Shown here one piece after another: positions 55,722 to 64,000 of a stretch of DNA of 64,000 nucleotides. Origin of the DNA: Parabacteroides bouchesdurhonensis (GTDB lineage: Bacteria; Bacteroidota; Bacteroidia; Bacteroidales; Tannerellaceae); assembly GCF_900186615.1 (NCBI RefSeq), contig NZ_LT896588.1, positions 928,406 through 992,405 of the forward strand, given 5' to 3'. Position 1 is the stretch's first letter; every line of letters begins with the position of its first letter. The position numbers were made by a program, and so were the translations under genes. Under the pieces are notes generated by a model. That model saw nothing but the letters and a program-made list of their open reading frames with translations. It was not told the DNA's origin and ran no database searches.

Positions 55722-57893
55722 ATGACAAAGAATAAGTCTGGAAAAAAGAATGACAAAGTAAAGAAAGACAATAGAAAAGGCAAACGAATGAAAAAAGAAG
55801 CAATGATCCATGCTATCATTTCAGCCTTTCAATCTTCTCCTAAAGAACCTTTCAACTATAAGCAAATAAGTAAAATCATTGGACTGGAAAATCAGGTACA
55901 AAGGCTACAAGTTGTAGACATCCTGTATGATTTGGCCGCCGAAGATTTCATAACAGAAATAGACCACGGACGCTACCGTCTTAATAATTTAGGCACGATT
56001 GCCATAGGGACATTTGCACGCCGTAGCAATGGAAAAAATTCATTTATACCGGAAGACGGAGGAACACCCGTATTTGTTGCCGAACGTAACTCCGGTCATG
56101 CCATGGACGGAGACAAAGTAAAAGTACAGCTTTTTGCCAAACGCAAAGGAGCAGAGCCGGAAGGTGAAGTTGTAGAAGTGCTGGAGACAAAAGAGCGCAC
56201 TTTCGTAGGTAAACTGCAAGTCTCAGGTAGCTTCGCTTTCTTGATTACTGAAAACAAAACGCTTGCCAACGATATTTTCATTCCAAAGGAAAAGCTAAAG
56301 GGCGGAAAAAACGGAGACAAAGCAATCGTCCGTATCGTAGAATGGCCTGAAAATGCCAAAAACCCGCTAGGTGAAGTAGTCGATATACTAGGCGTTGCAG
56401 GACAAAACACAGCAGAAATGCACGCTATTCTGGCCGAGTTCGGTTTACCTTATAAATATCCGGAAAGCGTGAAAAAGGCAGCCGATAAAATACCCGATGT
56501 TATTTCTCCCGAAGAGATAGCCCAACGTGAAGACTACCGTAAAGTCCTTACTTTCACTATAGACCCTAAAGACGCGAAAGACTTTGACGATGCCCTTTCG
56601 GCTCAACGTCTTGAAAACGGTAATTGGGAAGTGGGCGTTCATATTGCCGATGTTACGCATTATGTAAAACAAGACGGGATAATAGACAAAGAAGCGGTAA
56701 GCCGCGCAACATCGGTTTATCTGGTAGACCGCACGATACCCATGCTGCCCGAACGTTTGTGCAACCAAATATGCTCCCTTCGTCCGGATGAAGAAAAACT
56801 TTGCTTTTCCGCTATTTTTGAGTTAAACGAAGATGCAGAAGTGAAGAACTCACGCATCCGCCGTACGGTTATCAAGAGTGACCGCCGCTTTGCTTATGAA
56901 GAGGCCCAACAAGTTATCGAAACCGGAGAAGGAGACTGCAAAGAGGCTATTCTGGTATTAAATGCTTTAGCAAAAAAGCTGCGTGAGAAACGTTTCAAGA
57001 ACGGAGCGATTAACTTCGACAGATATGAAGTAAAATTTGAAATAGACGAATACGGCAAACCGATAAGCGTTTACTTCAAGGAATCAAAAGAGGCCAATAA
57101 GCTGATTGAAGAGTTTATGTTGCTTGCCAACCGCACGGTCGCCGAGTTTATAGGCCGTCCGCCTAAAGGAAAGACAAAGAAGACGTTTGTATATCGTATA
57201 CATGAGTTACCGGACCCCAATAAAATGGAGAACTTCGCCAGCTTTATCCGGCGCTTCGGCTACAAACTGAAAACGGAAGGAAATAAAGGCGAAGTATCTA
57301 AAGGCATCAATAGCTTACTTGATTCCGTACAAGGCAAGCCGGAAGAGAACCTGATTGAAACGGTAGCCATCCGTGCCATGCAGAAAGCCAAGTATTCTAC
57401 AGACAATGTAGGACATTATGGCCTGGCATTCGATTATTATACACACTTTACCTCTCCTATCCGCCGGTATCCGGATATGATGGTACATCGTCTGCTTGAG
57501 CGTTATATGGAAGGAGGACGCAGCGTAGCAAAAAACAAATACGAAGAGCTTTGCGAACATTGTTCGGAAATGGAACAAGTGGCAGCCAATGCCGAACGCG
57601 CCTCAATAAAATACAAGCAGGTTGAGTTTATGAGCGACAAACTGGGCATGGTGTTTGACGGCGTTATTTCCGGCGTAACCGAATGGGGACTTTATGTAGA
57701 GTTGAATGAGAATAAATGCGAAGGCCTTGTTCCCATCCGCGATTTGGATGATGATTATTATGAGTTCGACGAAAAGAACTATTGCCTGATAGGCCGCCGT
57801 AAAAAGCGTCAGTATCGTTTAGGCGATCCCATCACTATAAAAGTAGCCCAAGCAAATTTGGAACGTAAGCAGTTGGATTTCCAGTTAGTATAA
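55722..57893 (+). CDS. rnr: Ribonuclease R
   Basis: The 723-residue 3'-5' exoribonuclease degrades structured RNA. A Lys-rich N-terminus precedes an HTH-like segment (FNYKQISKIIGLENQVQRLQ), two cold-shock domains (about residues 80-230), the RNB catalytic domain with DPKDAKDFDDALS (about 281-293) and HELPDPNKMENFASF, and a C-terminal S1 domain (FDGVISGVTEWGLYVELNENK). Length is in the normal range. Confidence 0.96.
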   Translation: MTKNKSGKKNDKVKKDNRKGKRMKKEAMIHAIISAFQSSPKEPFNYKQISKIIGLENQVQRLQVVDILYDLAAEDFITEIDHGRYRLNNLGTIAIGTFARRSNGKNSFIPEDGGTPVFVAERNSGHAMDGDKVKVQLFAKRKGAEPEGEVVEVLETKERTFVGKLQVSGSFAFLITENKTLANDIFIPKEKLKGGKNGDKAIVRIVEWPENAKNPLGEVVDILGVAGQNTAEMHAILAEFGLPYKYPESVKKAADKIPDVISPEEIAQREDYRKVLTFTIDPKDAKDFDDALSAQRLENGNWEVGVHIADVTHYVKQDGIIDKEAVSRATSVYLVDRTIPMLPERLCNQICSLRPDEEKLCFSAIFELNEDAEVKNSRIRRTVIKSDRRFAYEEAQQVIETGEGDCKEAILVLNALAKKLREKRFKNGAINFDRYEVKFEIDEYGKPISVYFKESKEANKLIEEFMLLANRTVAEFIGRPPKGKTKKTFVYRIHELPDPNKMENFASFIRRFGYKLKTEGNKGEVSKGINSLLDSVQGKPEENLIETVAIRAMQKAKYSTDNVGHYGLAFDYYTHFTSPIRRYPDMMVHRLLERYMEGGRSVAKNKYEELCEHCSEMEQVAANAERASIKYKQVEFMSDKLGMVFDGVISGVTEWGLYVELNENKCEGLVPIRDLDDDYYEFDEKNYCLIGRRKKRQYRLGDPITIKVAQANLERKQLDFQLV

Positions 57894-57907
57894 ATGCTAA
57901 ATGACAC

Positions 57908-57944
57908 ACAGATGATGCAGACTTGCTTAATCTACATCATCTGT
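57908..57944. terminator. Hairpin after rnr
   Basis: A 14-bp stem with one mismatch (57908-57921 with 57931-57944, nine-base loop) lies 15 bases after the stop. There is no T tract on the + side, so termination is less certain. Confidence 0.4.
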
Positions 57945-58000
57945 ATGCCATTATAGAGCAAAAGCCAGGATACAATTTGCAGGAAATTATACTTTTATAT

Positions 58001-58213
58001 TTACCAATAAAGGAATCCAGCCACACCACAGGCTATCAATGCCAGTCCTAAAAGGACATAAAAGACACGTGCGCCTCCGCGACCAAACCTTTTTACAAAG
58101 GTAGCAGCTCCACTTGTCTGGAAATACCAATCGAGATTAAAAGCAGCTGCAATAATAGAGAAAGCTCCTAAAACTATAAATAAAATAAGGATGAAATATT
58201 CGGAAGGTTCCAT
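58001..58213 (-). CDS. Imm17-like small membrane protein
   Basis: The 70-residue protein has two hydrophobic helices (about 6-25 and 49-68) with the linker NLDWYFQTSGAATFVKRFGR and GGARVFYVLLGL, which matches the Imm17 family (named for toxin immunity). No toxin gene lies near. It begins four bases after the tsaE stop, so it is in the porX-tsaE transcript. In this context a housekeeping membrane role seems as likely as immunity. Confidence 0.75.
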   Translation of the reverse strand: MEPSEYFILILFIVLGAFSIIAAAFNLDWYFQTSGAATFVKRFGRGGARVFYVLLGLALIACGVAGFLYW

Positions 58214-58217
58214 AAAC

Positions 58218-58637
58218 TTATTCCCATTTCACGGTGCGTGAACCGTCTTCGTCTTCACTAATTGTTACCGGAACGACATCACCGGGGAGCAGTTCGTCCA
58301 CTTTCTCCGGCCATTCAATAAAACAAAGGGCGCCGCTATAGAAGTAATCTTCCGTTCCTATGTCTTCGGCTTCACTCAGTTTATTGATTCGATAGAAATC
58401 GAAATGATAAATAAGTTCACCCGTTTGCTCACTGCGATATTCATTAATGATTGCAAAAGTAGGGCTGTTTATCACATCCTCCACACCCAGTTCTTCACAG
58501 ATAGCCTTGATAAAAGTAGTTTTACCCGCACCCATTTTCCCATAAAAAGCAAATACGGTGCGATCATCCATTGCCGCAATGAAATCCTTTGCAGCCTGAC
58601 GAATGGTATCCAGACTTTCAATCTTTATTGTATTCAT
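58218..58637 (-). CDS. tsaE: tRNA threonylcarbamoyladenosine biosynthesis ATPase
   Basis: The 139-residue protein supports the t6A tRNA modification made with TsaB, TsaC and TsaD. Walker A is [10 protein letters not shown] (about residues 33-42), and the later motifs are [18 protein letters not shown] and FIEWPEKV. Length is typical. It lies 80 bases after the porX-like gene in the same direction. Confidence 0.95.
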   Translation of the reverse strand: MNTIKIESLDTIRQAAKDFIAAMDDRTVFAFYGKMGAGKTTFIKAICEELGVEDVINSPTFAIINEYRSEQTGELIYHFDFYRINKLSEAEDIGTEDYFYSGALCFIEWPEKVDELLPGDVVPVTISEDEDGSRTVKWE

Positions 58638-58717
58638 ATAATTGTTCTTGTTAGTTTGTTATATATCCGCAGCAAAGGTAACTGAAAAATATATGCTTAC
58701 GCTTATCTGATTCTTAA

Positions 58718-60268
58718 TTATTTCGGTTCCATCGTGATAAAAGGTATCATCATCTCTTCCATAGAGATTCCTCCATGCTGGAACGTATTTTTATAATAAG
58801 AAACATAGTAGTTATAGTTATTGGGATAGGCGAAGAAGCTCTGGCCGGTAGCAAAAATATATTTACTGCTCAGGTTTGGCGACGGCAAACCAACCTTTTC
58901 CGGCTCACGTATATCAAATACGTCTTTCGGATTATAATTGAGGTTCTTGCCTACTTTGTAACGAAGATTGGTATTGGTATTCTTATCTCCTATTACTTTA
59001 ATAGGATTATCTACGCGGATAGTTCCGTGATCGGTCGTAACAATCACCTTATAACCTTTTGTGGCAATTCGCTTAAACAGTTCTAAAGTAGATGAATGTT
59101 GAAACCATGATTTAGTAAGACTGCGATAAGCCGCTTCGCTCTCTGCCAATTCACGTATCATCTTATTTTCCGTACGGGCATGCGATAGCATATCTACAAA
59201 ATTAAGCACAATCACATTCAACTGGTTATGCGTAAGAGAAGCTACATTGCCCAATAATTTCTCTCCATATTGCGAATCGTGCACCTTATTATAAGAGAAA
59301 GTATATTTTTTGCGGAAACGTTCTATTTGCGTCTTGATAAGTGGAGCTTCATTCAGGTTCTTGCCTTCTTCACTATCTTCATCCACCCATAACTCCGGAA
59401 ACATCTTTTCTATTTGCGCAGGCATCAGACCGGAGAAGATAGAGTTTCGCGCATATTGGGTGGCAGTAGGAAGAATACTGTAATACAAATTCTCATCTAT
59501 TGTATAATAGTCTGACAAGAGTTCCTTTACCACGCGCCATTGGTCCAAACGGAAATTATCAATCAGGATAAAAAATACTTTCTCATCATTATCCAATAAA
59601 GGAAATACCTTTTTCTTGAACAGGTCCGGACTCATCAAAGGACGGTTTTCCGGTTCTTGTATCCATTTGGTATAGTTCTTCTTTACAAACTTGCTGAAAG
59701 CATTATTAGCGTCTTCTTTCTGCATACGAAGCATATCCAGCATCTGCACCTGACTGTTTTCAAGCTCCAATTCCCAATAAACAAGTTTTTTATAAACCTC
59801 CATCCAGTCGTCCGTAGTCAGCGAATCATTTATTTGCATGCCGATACGGGCAAACTCTTGCTGATAGCTAACGGTGGTAGTTTCCGATATAATTACATTT
59901 TTATGTACATTCTTCTTAATAGACAAAAGAAGTTGATTAGGATTAACCGGTTTTATCAGGTAATCGGCAATCTTGTTTCCGATAGCCTGGTTCATAATAC
60001 TTTCTTCCTCACTTTTAGTGACCATAACAACCGGGACGTTCGGATCAATTTCTTTTATAAAGGCAAGCGTTTCAAGGCCGGTAAGGCCGGGCATGTTCTC
60101 ATCCAGAAAGATAATATCAAAAGTCTGTTCTTTACAACAGTCTATTGCATCTTGTCCACTGATTACAGAAACTACATCATATCCTTTCTCCTGTAAGAAA
60201 AGAATATGCGGTTTTAATAAATCAATTTCATCATCTGCCCAAAGGATTTTATCTTTCTTTATTGCCAT
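58718..60268 (-). CDS. porX: PorX-like response regulator with PglZ/alkaline-phosphatase-superfamily domain
   Basis: The 516-residue protein has an N-terminal receiver domain (Asp56 in IIFLDENMPG), a helical linker, and a C-terminal phosphatase-superfamily domain (FFILIDNFRLDQW, PTATQYARNSIFSG with the likely nucleophile Thr, VTTDHGTIRVDNP). In Porphyromonas gingivalis PorX controls the type IX secretion system and can cleave cyclic or linear oligonucleotides. Here no T9SS gene is in view, so the link to secretion is by homology only. The cognate kinase is not in the window. Confidence 0.93.
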   Translation of the reverse strand: MAIKKDKILWADDEIDLLKPHILFLQEKGYDVVSVISGQDAIDCCKEQTFDIIFLDENMPGLTGLETLAFIKEIDPNVPVVMVTKSEEESIMNQAIGNKIADYLIKPVNPNQLLLSIKKNVHKNVIISETTTVSYQQEFARIGMQINDSLTTDDWMEVYKKLVYWELELENSQVQMLDMLRMQKEDANNAFSKFVKKNYTKWIQEPENRPLMSPDLFKKKVFPLLDNDEKVFFILIDNFRLDQWRVVKELLSDYYTIDENLYYSILPTATQYARNSIFSGLMPAQIEKMFPELWVDEDSEEGKNLNEAPLIKTQIERFRKKYTFSYNKVHDSQYGEKLLGNVASLTHNQLNVIVLNFVDMLSHARTENKMIRELAESEAAYRSLTKSWFQHSSTLELFKRIATKGYKVIVTTDHGTIRVDNPIKVIGDKNTNTNLRYKVGKNLNYNPKDVFDIREPEKVGLPSPNLSSKYIFATGQSFFAYPNNYNYYVSYYKNTFQHGGISMEEMMIPFITMEPK

Positions 60269-60384
60269 ACTGAATCTGGTTTGTGTTACAAATATACTGA
60301 TAACCTCACATATAACAACGAGATTAAGGCTTTGTTTCGTATGTAGAGAACGAAATAGATTAAAAAGCCGGCATAATACAAATC

Positions 60385-61884
60385 TTAATTTTTCTTCATG
60401 GTATAATCTTGAATGCCTAAAGATTCGTATGCCTGGAGTAGAGCTTCATCGTTGTCGGAAATCATCAGTAATTTATCGTTTTCCTTCAACTCGGTATTGC
60501 CTTTTGGTATAAAATAGCGTCCGTTACGCTTAACCATTACCGCCAAAGTATGATCGGGTAAAGTAAGCTCCATTAATTTATTACCATGATTGAGAACTGC
60601 CGGAGTGATATCAATCTCGCTCATTGCACTTTTTATATCTTCCGGCAATTCAATACCGAACTCATCTTTCTTCTCAGGCTCGTCTATCTGATCCAGCCAT
60701 TTGGCAGCCAAAGTAACCGTCGTTCCTTGAATCAACAAAGAAAGGATTGTTATAAAAAACACGACGTTGAATATTAATCCGGCGTGTTCCACACCGGCTA
60801 TTAACGGATATGTTGCAAAGATGATAGGCACTGCACCACGCAATCCTACCCATGATATATACAATTTTCCTTTTAAATCAAAGTTTTTATAAGGGAGCAA
60901 ACAAAGGAATACACTAACAGGACGAGCTATTATAATCATGAAAACACCTATCGTCAAGCCGATGCCGGCAACAGGTAACAGTTCATGAGGATTCACCAGC
61001 AGTCCCAAGGTCAAGAACATAACAATCTGCCATAGCCAAGCGAAACCGTCAAAGAATGTACCGATACTTTTCTTATGTACAATCTTCGCATTTCCCACTA
61101 CCAGCCCGGCAATATACACAGCCAGATAGCCGTTGCCTTTGCATAAAGTAGTTGCCGAGAATGTTAGAAACGCTGTTGCCAAAATTAATATAGGATAGAG
61201 GGAAGCATTATCAATGTCAATGTGATTAATTACATATACCGCTATTTTCCCGAACGCATATCCGGCAATAGCGCCTATTACCAATTGAATTAGCAAAGAG
61301 AGACCAGCTTCGGCAATATTCATGCCGCCACTTTGAATATAAGAAATCAATATTAAAGTCAACATATAAGCCATCGGGTCATTACTACCGCTCTCCAGTT
61401 CCAAAGTAGGCCGTAACTTTTGTTTCAGATAAACCCCTTTACTACGCAGAATGGAGAAAACCGAAGCCGAATCGGTAGAAGACATTACAGCGGCTAATAA
61501 TAATGACTCGGGAAATGTCAATGAAACATATCCGGAGATAAAAGCAGAAAGCCAATAAATAAATCCTCCTGTAATAAATGTAGTGGCTAATACCCCAACA
61601 GTAGCCAACACTACACCTTGAGAAGCAATCGGTTTTACTTCCGAGAACTTCGTGTCCATACCGCCGGAGAACAGTATAATACTCAATGCCAACATACCGA
61701 TAAACTGGGCGATATGAGGATTACTGAACTGAATCCCTAATCCGTCACTACCAAACAACATCCCGACTCCCAGGAACAGGAGCAATGCAGGAAGTCCAAA
61801 GCGGTAACCGGCCTTTCCTGCAAAAATACTGAAGAATAAAATGACTGAGGCTATTAATAATACCTCTTCGGCATTGTGGAACAT
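60385..61884 (-). CDS. CPA1-type cation/proton antiporter with TrkA-C domain
   Basis: The 499-residue protein has about 12 helices, the core acidic motif SSTDSASVF and LELESGSNDPMAYMLT of the NhaP2/CvrA (potassium/proton) type, and a cytosolic TrkA-C (RCK-C) domain at about residues 410-490 (LMELTLPDHTLAVMVKRNGRYFIPKG). It controls cell potassium or pH. It stands alone on the minus strand. Confidence 0.93.
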   Translation of the reverse strand: MFHNAEEVLLIASVILFFSIFAGKAGYRFGLPALLLFLGVGMLFGSDGLGIQFSNPHIAQFIGMLALSIILFSGGMDTKFSEVKPIASQGVVLATVGVLATTFITGGFIYWLSAFISGYVSLTFPESLLLAAVMSSTDSASVFSILRSKGVYLKQKLRPTLELESGSNDPMAYMLTLILISYIQSGGMNIAEAGLSLLIQLVIGAIAGYAFGKIAVYVINHIDIDNASLYPILILATAFLTFSATTLCKGNGYLAVYIAGLVVGNAKIVHKKSIGTFFDGFAWLWQIVMFLTLGLLVNPHELLPVAGIGLTIGVFMIIIARPVSVFLCLLPYKNFDLKGKLYISWVGLRGAVPIIFATYPLIAGVEHAGLIFNVVFFITILSLLIQGTTVTLAAKWLDQIDEPEKKDEFGIELPEDIKSAMSEIDITPAVLNHGNKLMELTLPDHTLAVMVKRNGRYFIPKGNTELKENDKLLMISDNDEALLQAYESLGIQDYTMKKN

Positions 61885-62047
61885 AGGCTAATATGATTTA
61901 CTTATTATTATTTGTTACAAAGTTCGCAAACTTTCTAAAAGAGAAAAAGCAATTATTAGACAAAAATACTTATAATCCTCCATTATTCCTATATAATATT
62001 AACAAGCTTTTTCTGTATAGAGTTTTCCGTATATCGCATTAAATCAC

Positions 62048-62055
62048 TACTTTTG
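62048..62055 (+). promoter_or_regulatory. -7 box for the transglutaminase-like lipoprotein gene
   Basis: TACTTTTG matches TAnnTTTG. TTTT at 62023-62026 lies 21 bases upstream as a near -33 box. The leader to the ATG at 62076 would be about 14 bases. Confidence 0.5.
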
Positions 62056-62075
62056 CCACATATATAATTCGCTTT

Positions 62076-64000
62076 ATGAACAAAAAACATCTATTTACAC
62101 TACTGTGTGCTCTTCTATTAATAACAAGCTGTAACCAGCAGGAGCACTTTATTACCAATAACGCTTACAGAGCAGAAGTAGAGAAAGACTTCCAAGCCAA
62201 ACAAGCAGCCTTACCGAACGGCAATCTGTTCGATGTATTTAATGAACAAATGACTCCGAAAGAAAAAGAGGCGCTTACCTTCATGTATGCTTACATGCCT
62301 ATCGGAGATATAACAGACTATAACGGTGATTTCTATTTAGAGAATATCCGTTCTTCGTTCCGTGCACAGAAAGAAATGCCTTGGGGCGACAGCATTCCGG
62401 AAGATATATTCCGTCATTTTGTTCTTCCGGTACGTATTAACAATGAAAATCTGGATAACAGCCACATGATCTTTTATGACGAACTGAAAGACCGCGTTAA
62501 GGATATGTCTTTATATGACGCTATACTGGAAGTAAATCATTGGTGTCATGAAAAAGTAATTTACACACCGTCGGACGGACGAACCAGTTCACCACTGGCT
62601 TCGGTCAAGACGGCTTACGGACGTTGCGGTGAAGAGTCTACTTTTACGGTGGCTGCTCTTCGTTCCGTAGGTATTCCTGCCCGTCAGGTGTACACTCCGA
62701 GATGGGCGCATACCGACGATAACCACGCATGGGTAGAAGCATGGGTAGACGGGAAATGGTATTTCCTGGGAGCTTGTGAGCCGGAACCGATACTGAATAT
62801 GGGCTGGTTTAACGGGCCTGCATATCGTGGCATGTTGATGCACACAAAAGTGTTTGGTAAATATAACGGTCCGGAAGACGTTATGGAACGGACGGATGGA
62901 TATACGGAAATCAATGTTATAGACAACTATGCCCCTTCGGCTAAAGCCGAAATCATTATTACCGACGTGGAAGGCAAGCCGGTGCAAGATGCAGAGGTGG
63001 AGTTTAAGATATATAATTATGCCGAGTTCTACTCGGTTGCACGTAAACAGACTGATGCCGAAGGCAAATGCTCTCTTTCTGCCGGCAAAGGAGACATGCT
63101 TGTCTGGGCAAGTAAAGACGGCAAGTTTGGTTATAGCAAAGTTTCTTTCGGCAAAGACGGTAGTATAACGATCAAGTTGGATAAAATGCCGGGCGATGCC
63201 ATTGATATGGTATCACTGGATATTGTTCCGCCGATAGACGGTTCTATACCGGCCAACGTAACCGAAGAACAAAAAGAAGCGAATGCCAAGCGTTTGCTGG
63301 AGGAAGACGCTATCCGTAATAAATATGTAGCGACTTTCTACACGGAAGACAAAGCGGAAGCCCTTGCTAAGGAGTTAGGAGCAGACCCCAACCTGACCGT
63401 CAAGTATATGCTGGCAAGTCGTGGCAATTACAATGAAATAGAGAAGTTCCTTCGTGAGACTCCTGCCGATAAGCGTGCACAGGCAATCGCTTTGCTGGGC
63501 GTCATCTCTTCTAAAGACGTTCGCGACACTCCGGCTTCGGTATTGGCAGACCATTTGAATAATACGCCTCAATCGGATAGTGAACTATATACAGAATACA
63601 TCATGAATCCGCGCGTGGCTCTGGAATTCCTTACGCCGTATAAGAGCTTCTTTGCCGCAAATGTAGATCCGGCGTTTGCAAAACAAGCAAAGGATGATCC
63701 GCAAGTATTGGTTCAATGGGTAAAGGATAGTATTTCCATAAACAACGCGCTGAACCCTCAGCGAATATCCATCATGCCGATTGGTGTATGGAAAGCACGC
63801 GTGGCGGATATAAATTCAAGAGACATTTTCTTTGTCGCTTTAGCCCGCAGCTTAGGTATTCCGGCTCGCATTGAACCGGTTGCCCGTAAAGTGCAATACA
63901 ATAAAGAAGGACAATGGGTGGATGTAGACTTTGAAGCCGCAGCACCGGTTAATACTAAATATGGTAAAGTGGTTGCTTCTTACACGCCTATCAAAGCTTT
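62076..64000 (+). CDS. Large transglutaminase-like lipoprotein (3' end beyond window)
   Basis: The frame is open from ATG 62076 to the window end, giving 641 residues so far. A lipobox ITSC places Cys19 as the lipidated residue. The transglutaminase-like core shows the catalytic Cys184 in YGRCGEEST and His217 in DDNHAWVEAW, then WYFLGACEPEP. A region near residue 290 (EIIITDVEGKPVQDAEVEFK) looks like a CarboxypepD-type beta-sandwich. A later part (ARSLGIPARIEPV) resembles a second transglutaminase-like repeat. It would sit in the envelope and act on peptides or proteins. Substrate unknown. Confidence 0.88.
   Translation, partial: MNKKHLFTLLCALLLITSCNQQEHFITNNAYRAEVEKDFQAKQAALPNGNLFDVFNEQMTPKEKEALTFMYAYMPIGDITDYNGDFYLENIRSSFRAQKEMPWGDSIPEDIFRHFVLPVRINNENLDNSHMIFYDELKDRVKDMSLYDAILEVNHWCHEKVIYTPSDGRTSSPLASVKTAYGRCGEESTFTVAALRSVGIPARQVYTPRWAHTDDNHAWVEAWVDGKWYFLGACEPEPILNMGWFNGPAYRGMLMHTKVFGKYNGPEDVMERTDGYTEINVIDNYAPSAKAEIIITDVEGKPVQDAEVEFKIYNYAEFYSVARKQTDAEGKCSLSAGKGDMLVWASKDGKFGYSKVSFGKDGSITIKLDKMPGDAIDMVSLDIVPPIDGSIPANVTEEQKEANAKRLLEEDAIRNKYVATFYTEDKAEALAKELGADPNLTVKYMLASRGNYNEIEKFLRETPADKRAQAIALLGVISSKDVRDTPASVLADHLNNTPQSDSELYTEYIMNPRVALEFLTPYKSFFAANVDPAFAKQAKDDPQVLVQWVKDSISINNALNPQRISIMPIGVWKARVADINSRDIFFVALARSLGIPARIEPVARKVQYNKEGQWVDVDFEAAAPVNTKYGKVVASYTPIKA

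Noticed and set aside
62589-62987. 132-codon antisense frame
   Set aside because: Shadow of the transglutaminase-like gene, which is open to the window end.

Overview
The window looks like a Bacteroidales chromosome, most likely Parabacteroides or a close relative in the Tannerellaceae. The grounds are SusC/SusD pairs, a hybrid two-component regulator, DUF3836, PorX, chromate-transporter half genes, and promoters of the Bacteroides type (TTTG, 19-21 bases, TAnnTTTG) without strong Shine-Dalgarno sites. Genus is an inference. No plasmid, phage or CRISPR locus is visible.

Region 1 (1-9757) is the tail of a polysaccharide utilisation locus on the + strand: Gfo/Idh/MocA oxidoreductase (cut by the window edge), a small membrane protein, a secreted parallel beta-helix protein, a heparinase II/III-type lyase, then SusC and SusD and a terminator. 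Region 2 (9890-25740) is mixed: a nested inverted repeat, two tandem porin-like genes, TrpB2, a DJ-1/HxlR divergent pair, DUF3836, an SppA/DUF2975/Xre cluster, DUF2461, a patatin fused to an outer-membrane barrel, and a BlaI / M56-TonB / TPR operon. Region 3 (25900-33790) holds a lipoprotein with a monooxygenase-like fold, two decayed gene pieces (one from an AraC-type regulator), and a TonB-dependent receptor operon divergent from a 1308-residue hybrid sensor.

Region 4 (about 33836-38688) is a small arsenic-resistance island: arsR-E-F-G-C and an ArsP-like permease, a wrecked tyrosine recombinase, and an intact tRNA-Lys(UUU) at one end. The other end has a diverged direct copy of the tRNA 3' end plus its terminator. 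The arsR promoter is striking: its -7 box is exactly the spacer of a perfect 17-bp inverted repeat that abuts the start codon.

Region 5 (38765-64000) is mainly chromosomal core: an AI-2E-family exporter and a PBP4-type DacB sharing a symmetric divergent promoter, a MacAB-TolC-type efflux operon followed by a LytS/LytR-type two-component pair, a six-gene minus-strand run (GNAT-like protein, ParE, CoaD, C-terminal protease, two ChrA halves), an SMP-30 lipoprotein, a 22-bp tandem repeat array, RNase R, a PorX-TsaE-Imm17 cluster, a cation/proton antiporter, and a large transglutaminase-like lipoprotein that runs off the window.

Nothing here is clearly a new multi-gene system. The best leads are the ars island with its embedded operator/promoter, the nested alternative hairpins at 9891-9972, the 22-bp dyad array at 55474-55590, and the frame-broken remnants at 26481-26942. 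All calls come from reading the sequence; no database search was run.
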